NCBI GenBank assembly: GCA_023386865.1
Contig: JAEWIV010000138.1
Location: 1-5,564 of the forward strand
Reading direction: 5' to 3'
DNA length: 5,564 nucleotides
Source: Pseudomonadota bacterium
GTDB lineage: Bacteria > Pseudomonadota > Alphaproteobacteria > Reyranellales > Reyranellaceae
A program made the translations under genes and the position numbers. The notes beneath the pieces were generated by a model. It was not told the DNA's origin. It saw nothing but the letters and a program-made list of their open reading frames with translations, and searched no databases. Shown one piece after another: positions 1 through 3,266 of the stretch (position 1 is its first letter; every line of letters starts with the position of its first letter).

Positions 1-1
1 G

Positions 2-448
2 GCCGACGCCGTGCGCAAGGCGCGCGAAATGGGCTATCGCCGCGTCGTGCTGGCCGGCCAGTCGGCCGGCGCCTGGGTGTCGCTGGCCGCGCTCGCCCGC
101 GGCGCGCCGGTCGACGGCGTAGTCTCGGTCGCGGCGGCCCATCACGGCGAAGTGGCCAAGATGCGCGACACCACGCGGGCCCGCTCGGAATGGCAGAGCG
201 TGATCGCGGCGCTGAAGCCGGGCCCACGGATCGTCCTGGTGAACTTCGCCGAGGACACCTACGACGTCGGCGGCCGCATGGACGATGCGCGCGCGGCTTT
301 CGCCAAAAGCGGGGTCAGCGCCCTGATCATCGACAATCCCGAGGGCTTCAAGGGCCACGGCGCGGGCAGCGAAGCCACCTTCGCCCGCAAGTTCAGCGGC
401 TGCATCGAGGGCTTCATCGACAAGGGCGCGAAGCAGCCGCCCTGTTAG
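2..448 (+). CDS. Alpha/beta-hydrolase family protein, C-terminal part (5' end outside window)
   Basis: The frame is open from the left edge and ends at TAG 446-448, leaving 148 residues; the true start lies outside the window, and the in-frame GTG at 11 is unlikely to be it. Seen: a nucleophile elbow GQSAG (Ser codon 62-64) after a hydrophobic strand (RRVVLAG), a later strand followed by acidic residues (NFAEDTYD, Asp codons 254 and 263), and a His in GFKGHGAG (codon 356-358). This Ser-Asp-His order and spacing fit the catalytic triad of the alpha/beta-hydrolase fold, where the acid follows a late strand and the His lies near the C terminus. The missing N-terminal part would hold the first strands, any signal peptide and the oxyanion-hole region. 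The substrate cannot be told; esterase-like or dienelactone-hydrolase-like activity is possible. The gene is convergent with the SDR gene, 11 bp away. Confidence 0.8.
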   Translation, partial: ADAVRKAREMGYRRVVLAGQSAGAWVSLAALARGAPVDGVVSVAAAHHGEVAKMRDTTRARSEWQSVIAALKPGPRIVLVNFAEDTYDVGGRMDDARAAFAKSGVSALIIDNPEGFKGHGAGSEATFARKFSGCIEGFIDKGAKQPPC

Positions 449-459
449 AGCGGAAGACG

Positions 460-1215
460 TCAGCCCATGTACGAACCGCCATTGACGTGCAGCACCTGTC
501 CGGTGATGGCGTCGGCCTCGTCCGAGGCGAGGAACACCGCGCTGCGGGCGACCTGGTCGGGCGCCAGCAGCTTGCCGCCGAGCGGGATGGTCGCCTTGGC
601 AATCTCGATCAGCTCGGCATCGGTGTTGCCGTAACGCGGCTGGGCGGTGTCGGTCGTGCCCGGCGCGATGGCGTTGACCCGGATGCCATGCGGCGCGAGC
701 TCGAGCGCCATGGCCCGCGTCATCGACACCACGCCGCCCTTGCTCGCGCTGTAGTGGACGCCGCGCACCGCGCCGCGCATCGCCTGCGATGACAGGTTGA
801 TGATCGAGCCGCGCTTGCCGGCCGCGACCAGCGCCTTGGCAACGGCAATGGCGGCGAAGCAGCCGGCCTTGAGGTTGATGTCGAGGACGTAGTCCCAGTC
901 GCTCTCGCGCATCTCGAGGAATTTCACCCGGGGATAGACGCCGGCGTTGTTGACCAGGATGTCGGGAACGCCGAGCGCACGCACCGTCTCGCCCACCATG
1001 GCCTCGATGTCGGCGAGCTTGGCGACATCGGCCTTGATGAGATGGGCGCGCCGGCCGGCCTGCCGGGCGTAGTTCGCGACCGCTCGCGCGCCGCGCTCGT
1101 CGTCGAGCCAGCTCAGCGCCACGTCGGCCCCCTCCCCGGCGAGCGCCCGGCCGATCGCCGCGCCGATGCCCTGCTGGGCGCCGGTCACCAGCGCCACCTT
1201 GCCTGTCAGACGCAT
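460..1215 (-). CDS. Classical short-chain dehydrogenase/reductase (SDR), NAD(P)-dependent oxidoreductase
   Basis: This 251-residue protein has the usual length of a classical SDR, a cytosolic Rossmann-fold enzyme that interconverts alcohols and ketones with NAD(H) or NADP(H). Seen in order: the cofactor-binding glycine motif TGAQQGIG (residues 11-18), an adenine-contacting Asp in KADV (D63), the NNAG motif (89-92), and a complete catalytic tetrad of N114, S142, Y155 and K159 (YSASK), with Ser 13 residues before Tyr as normal. The C-terminal LHVNGGSYMG matches the usual end of FabG-like SDRs. The stop is TGA (complement of 460-462). The start is ATG at 1215, set by an AGAGG ribosome binding site (complement of 1222-1226) 6 nt upstream and by the family's N terminus (GKVALVTGA). 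It could be a sugar/polyol dehydrogenase, a 3-oxoacyl-ACP reductase-like enzyme or another ketoreductase; substrate and cofactor choice are not evident. It is divergent from rpmI. I see no clear promoter for it. Confidence 0.93.
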   Translation of the reverse strand: MRLTGKVALVTGAQQGIGAAIGRALAGEGADVALSWLDDERGARAVANYARQAGRRAHLIKADVAKLADIEAMVGETVRALGVPDILVNNAGVYPRVKFLEMRESDWDYVLDINLKAGCFAAIAVAKALVAAGKRGSIINLSSQAMRGAVRGVHYSASKGGVVSMTRAMALELAPHGIRVNAIAPGTTDTAQPRYGNTDAELIEIAKATIPLGGKLLAPDQVARSAVFLASDEADAITGQVLHVNGGSYMG

Positions 1216-1249
1216 GTAGAACCTCTTTTCAATCCGGTCTCCATAACTT

Positions 1250-1301
1250 CCTCCCCCGTCTTACGGGGGGAGGAGGAGGGCGGCCCCCTTCGGGGTGTCG
1301 C
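1250..1301. repeat. Tandem GC-rich palindromes in the divergent intergenic region (candidate dispersed repeat)
   Basis: Two hairpins lie side by side. The first pairs CCTCCCCCGT (1250-1259) with ACGGGGGGAGG (1263-1273): 10 bp with one bulged G and a 3-nt loop. The second pairs CCCC (1285-1288) with GGGG (1292-1295) around TTC, with flanking GCG/CGC (1280-1282 and 1299-1301) able to extend it beyond an internal loop. A further C/G run lies at 1341-1354. No T-tract follows on either strand, so these are poor terminators. Short palindromes of this style are common as dispersed intergenic repeats in alphaproteobacteria, but copy number cannot be judged from one window. They lie 35 nt upstream of the SDR start and would fall in its leader or promoter region. 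Confidence 0.5.
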
Positions 1302-1373
1302 GCATTTCAGATCATCGCAGCGGAAAGATCACCTGTGCTGCCCTCCCGGGGGGAATGAGGTCCGGCAGGCGGC

Positions 1374-1402
1374 TTGCACCGTCCCCGCACCGCCGCTATA
1401 AG
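1374..1402 (+). promoter_or_regulatory. Predicted housekeeping sigma-factor promoter for rpmI-rplT
   Basis: A -35-like TTGCAC (1374-1379) and a -10-like TATAAG (1397-1402) are separated by exactly 17 nt. The -10 matches the consensus at 5 of 6 positions; the -35 keeps the TTG core. Transcription would begin around 1407-1409, giving a leader of about 70 nt before the rpmI ATG. It is the only well-spaced candidate I found in this gap and is correctly oriented for the ribosomal-protein genes. Confidence 0.6.
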
Positions 1403-1406
1403 CCCC

Positions 1407-1476
1407 GTTCTTCGGCGGCCTGGCCTAAAGGGCATTGCCTCGGCCGCCAACCGTAACCCTTTGAAAAGGAACGAAA
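1407..1476 (+). promoter_or_regulatory. rpmI 5' leader with GC stem-loop
   Basis: The predicted leader contains a perfect 7-bp stem, GGCGGCC (1414-1420) with GGCCGCC (1442-1448), closing a 21-nt loop. Inside the loop GGC-ATT-GCC (1431-1439) could form a small hairpin. Downstream, the Shine-Dalgarno AAGGA (1466-1470) is 6 nt from the ATG, and part of it could pair weakly with CCTT (1458-1461). L20 is known to repress its own operon through leader RNA in other bacteria, so this leader is a reasonable place for such control. I cannot recognise a specific L20-binding fold here, and the role is inference. Confidence 0.35.
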
Positions 1477-1680
1477 ATGCCCAAGATGAAGACCAAGAGC
1501 GGGGCCAAGAAGCGTTTTCGCTTCACGGCATCCGGCAAAGTGAAGCATGGCGTCGTCGGCAAGCGCCACGGCATGACCAAGCGGGGCAACCGCTTCCTGC
1601 GCCAGCAGACCGGCATGACCCTGGTGTCCGAGCCCGACACGCGCATCATCAAGCGCAATTTCTTCCCGTACGAGAGGTAG
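1477..1680 (+). CDS. rpmI: 50S ribosomal protein L35
   Basis: This 67-residue, very basic protein has the normal length for bacterial L35, a small component of the large ribosomal subunit. It begins MPKMKTKSGAKKRF, the standard L35 N terminus, and continues with the FTASGKVKHG segment, an RHGMTKRGNRFLRQ basic stretch and a C terminus ending NFFPYER. The ATG at 1477 is supported by AAGGA at 1466-1470 with a 6-nt spacer and by the family start. It is the first gene after the predicted promoter at 1374-1402, and rplT follows after 3 nt, so the two are almost surely co-transcribed. infC, which often precedes rpmI, is absent upstream; a divergent SDR gene takes that place. The last two codons also serve as the rplT ribosome binding site. 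Confidence 0.97.
   Translation: MPKMKTKSGAKKRFRFTASGKVKHGVVGKRHGMTKRGNRFLRQQTGMTLVSEPDTRIIKRNFFPYER
1672..1677 (+). promoter_or_regulatory. rplT ribosome binding site inside the end of rpmI
   Basis: GAGAGG is formed by the last two sense codons of rpmI (Glu-Arg) and ends 6 nt before the rplT ATG at 1684. A ribosome ending L35 at TAG 1678-1680 would sit on it, so the two cistrons are probably translationally coupled. This would favour matched output of L35 and L20. Confidence 0.7.
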
Positions 1681-1683
1681 CCC

Positions 1684-2040
1684 ATGGCACGCGTCAAGCG
1701 GGGCGTGGCTGCACACGCTCGTCACAAGAAGGTCCTGAAGCTCGCCAAGGGCTATCGCGGCCGCGCCAAGGTGGCGTTCCGCGTCGGCATCGAGAAGGTC
1801 GAGAAGGGCCTGCAGTACGCCTACCGCGACCGGCGCAACAAGAAGCGCACGTTCCGGGGCCTCTGGATCCAGCGCATCAACGCCGCGACGCGCGAGCACG
1901 GCATGACCTACTCGCAGTTCATGAACGGCATCCTCAAGGCCGGGATCGAGGTCGACCGCAAGGTCATGGCCGACCTCGCGGTGCGGGAGCCGGCGGCGTT
2001 CAAGGCCCTGGTCGAACAGGCACAAGCAGCGCTCAAGTAG
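1684..2040 (+). CDS. rplT: 50S ribosomal protein L20
   Basis: This 118-residue protein has the normal length for L20, an early-assembly protein of the large subunit that binds 23S rRNA directly; in several bacteria it also represses its own operon at the leader. Seen: the start MARVKRGVAAHARHKKVLK, a basic extended N-terminal region up to about residue 60 with KGYRGR, the hallmark QYAYRDRRNKKR and LWIQRINAATREHGMTYSQF, and a helical C-terminal part (DRKVMADLAVREPAAFKALV). The IEKVEKGLQYAYRDRRNKKR wording is typical of alphaproteobacteria. The start at 1684 is fixed by the family N terminus and by GAGAGG at 1672-1677. The stop is TAG at 2038-2040. A hairpin and an intrinsic terminator follow at 2057-2128, so part of the transcripts probably end here before pheS. 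Confidence 0.97.
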   Translation: MARVKRGVAAHARHKKVLKLAKGYRGRAKVAFRVGIEKVEKGLQYAYRDRRNKKRTFRGLWIQRINAATREHGMTYSQFMNGILKAGIEVDRKVMADLAVREPAAFKALVEQAQAALK

Positions 2041-2055
2041 GGCCGCCCTCAAGTA
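2032..2055 (+). repeat. 8-bp direct repeat spanning the rplT stop
   Basis: CTCAAGTA occurs at 2032-2039, covering the last codons and most of the stop of rplT, and again at 2048-2055, a period of 16 nt. The copies are out of frame with each other. It looks like a small local duplication; no function is evident. Confidence 0.55.
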
Positions 2056-2056
2056 A

Positions 2057-2086
2057 TGTCCGAGCGCCGCGCGCGGCGCACGGACA
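2057..2086 (+). other. Strong RNA hairpin in the rplT-pheS gap
   Basis: TGTCCG (2057-2062) pairs with CGGACA (2081-2086). After a single A-A mismatch (2063/2080) the stem goes on with 6 bp inside the perfect 16-nt palindrome GCGCCGCGCGCGGCGC (2064-2079), leaving a CGCG loop. No T-tract follows, so alone it is not a terminator. It ends 13 nt before the terminator stem and may protect the 3' end of rplT mRNA, act as a pause signal, or take part in an alternative fold of the leader of pheS. Confidence 0.7.
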
Positions 2087-2099
2087 AGGATCGCAAAGA

Positions 2100-2128
2100 G
2101 GGAGCCTGGACCGCAGGCTCCCTTTTTT
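2100..2128 (+). terminator. Intrinsic terminator between rplT and pheS (possible pheST attenuator)
   Basis: GGGAGCCTG (2100-2108) pairs perfectly with CAGGCTCCC (2114-2122) around a 5-nt loop, followed at once by six T (2123-2128). A2099-T2123 would extend the stem to 10 bp. This is a canonical rho-independent terminator for + strand transcription. It lies 59 nt after the rplT stop and 25 nt before the pheS start. I see no convincing promoter between the terminator and pheS, so pheST must be fed by read-through or by a promoter further upstream, for example within rplT. Read-through may be regulated, but no Phe-rich leader peptide is present. Confidence 0.85.
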
Positions 2129-2153
2129 CGTGTCGGGATTCGGAGAGCGAAGG

Positions 2154-3266
2154 ATGACTGATCTTTCGACCATACGCAGCGAGGCGCTGGGCGCCGTCGA
2201 GCAGGCGGCCGACCTCGCCGCCCTCGACGCCGCGCGCGTGGCGGCGCTCGGCAAGAAGGGCAGCGTCACCGGCCTGATGAAGACCCTGGGCGCCCTGTCG
2301 CCCGACCAGCGTCGCGAGTTCGGGGCGCAGGTCAACCAGCTCAAGGGCGAGATCGAGGCGGCCCTCGAGGTGCGTAAGAGCGCGCTCAGCGCGGCGGCGC
2401 TGGCGGCCCGGCTCGGCAACGAGAAGGTCGATGTCAGCCTGCCGGCGCGGCCCGAGTTCGCGACCTTCACCCAAGGCACCTTGCATCCGATCGGCCAGGT
2501 GATGGACGAGCTCGCCGCGATCTTCGGCGAGATGGGCTTCACCTGGGCCGAGGGTCCCGACATCGAGGACGACTGGCACAACTTCACCGCCCTCAACATC
2601 CCGCCCGACCATCCGGCGCGGCAGATGCAGGACACCTTCTATCTGCCCAAGCGTGCCGACGGCACGCCGATGGTGCTGCGCACCCACACCTCGCCGGTGC
2701 AGGCCCGCACCATGCTCGACAAGGGCATCCAGCAGATGCTGGCCGACGGTGGGTCGCTGCGCATCATCGTGCCGGGCCGCACCTTCCGCATCGACAACGA
2801 CGCGACGCACACCCCGATGTTCCACCAGGTCGAGGGCCTGGTGATCGACCGCACGACCCACATGGGCCATCTCAAGGGCTGCCTGGTCGATTTCTGCCGC
2901 GCCTTCTTCGAGGTCGACGACCTGCCGCTGCGCTTCCGCCCCTCCTACTTCCCGTTCACCGAGCCGTCGGCCGAGGTCGATATTGGCTGCTCGTGGAAAG
3001 GCGGCGAGCTCAAGATCGGCGCCGGCGATTCGTGGCTGGAGATCCTGGGCTCGGGCATGGTGCATCCCAACGTGATCGCCAATTGCGGGCTCGATCCCGC
3101 GGTCTATCAGGGCTTCGCCTTCGGCATGGGCATCGACCGCATCGCCATGCTGAAGTACGGCATCCCCGACCTGCGCAGCTTCTTCGACGCCGACCTGCGG
3201 TGGCTGCGCCACTACGGTTTCCAGGCGCTGGAATGGCCGTCGCTGACGGGAGGGCTCGGCCGATGA
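2154..3266 (+). CDS. pheS: Phenylalanine--tRNA ligase, alpha subunit
   Basis: This 370-residue protein is the catalytic alpha subunit of the cytosolic (alpha-beta)2 phenylalanyl-tRNA synthetase, which attaches Phe to tRNA-Phe using ATP (class II, EC 6.1.1.20). Seen: an N-terminal helical arm (about 1-90) of the kind that contacts tRNA; motif 1 around HPIGQVMDELAAIFGEMGF (H111 on); RTHTSPVQ from R176; motif 2 with R212 and THTPMFHQVEGL (H219 to L229); and motif 3 with GFAFGMGIDRI. A322 in GFAFG corresponds to the E. coli Ala294 that limits the size of the Phe pocket, so normal Phe specificity is expected. It is longer than the E. coli protein (327 aa), partly through a C-terminal tail after motif 3, as in other alphaproteobacteria. 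ATG 2154 has GGAGAG at 2142-2147 with a 6-nt spacer and precedes the typical N-terminal arm. The reading frame extends upstream without a stop across rpmI and rplT, but that part is only their shadow. The stop TGA (3264-3266) overlaps the pheT start. Confidence 0.97.
   Translation: MTDLSTIRSEALGAVEQAADLAALDAARVAALGKKGSVTGLMKTLGALSPDQRREFGAQVNQLKGEIEAALEVRKSALSAAALAARLGNEKVDVSLPARPEFATFTQGTLHPIGQVMDELAAIFGEMGFTWAEGPDIEDDWHNFTALNIPPDHPARQMQDTFYLPKRADGTPMVLRTHTSPVQARTMLDKGIQQMLADGGSLRIIVPGRTFRIDNDATHTPMFHQVEGLVIDRTTHMGHLKGCLVDFCRAFFEVDDLPLRFRPSYFPFTEPSAEVDIGCSWKGGELKIGAGDSWLEILGSGMVHPNVIANCGLDPAVYQGFAFGMGIDRIAMLKYGIPDLRSFFDADLRWLRHYGFQALEWPSLTGGLGR

Noticed and set aside
190..792. 200-codon + strand frame covering the hydrolase end and the SDR gene
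   Set aside because: It overlaps two genes with clear catalytic motifs in other frames and has an Arg/Gly/His-rich shadow composition.
1250..1273. Terminator for one of the divergent genes
   Set aside because: The hairpin is strong but has no T-tract on either strand and lies upstream, not downstream, of the neighbouring genes.
2056..2128. Classical Phe leader-peptide attenuator or T-box for pheST
   Set aside because: The small frame has only one Phe codon and no Phe run next to the terminator. The gap is too short for a T-box, and I see no T-box consensus; that system also belongs mainly to Gram-positive bacteria.
1374..2153. Long upstream extension of the pheS reading frame
   Set aside because: The frame happens to stay open across rpmI and rplT, but PheS homologues begin near 2154, where a Shine-Dalgarno is present; the upstream part is out-of-frame ribosomal-protein sequence.
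2049..3212. 387-codon open frame on the - strand
   Set aside because: Antisense shadow of pheS, without motifs and without a plausible ribosome binding site.
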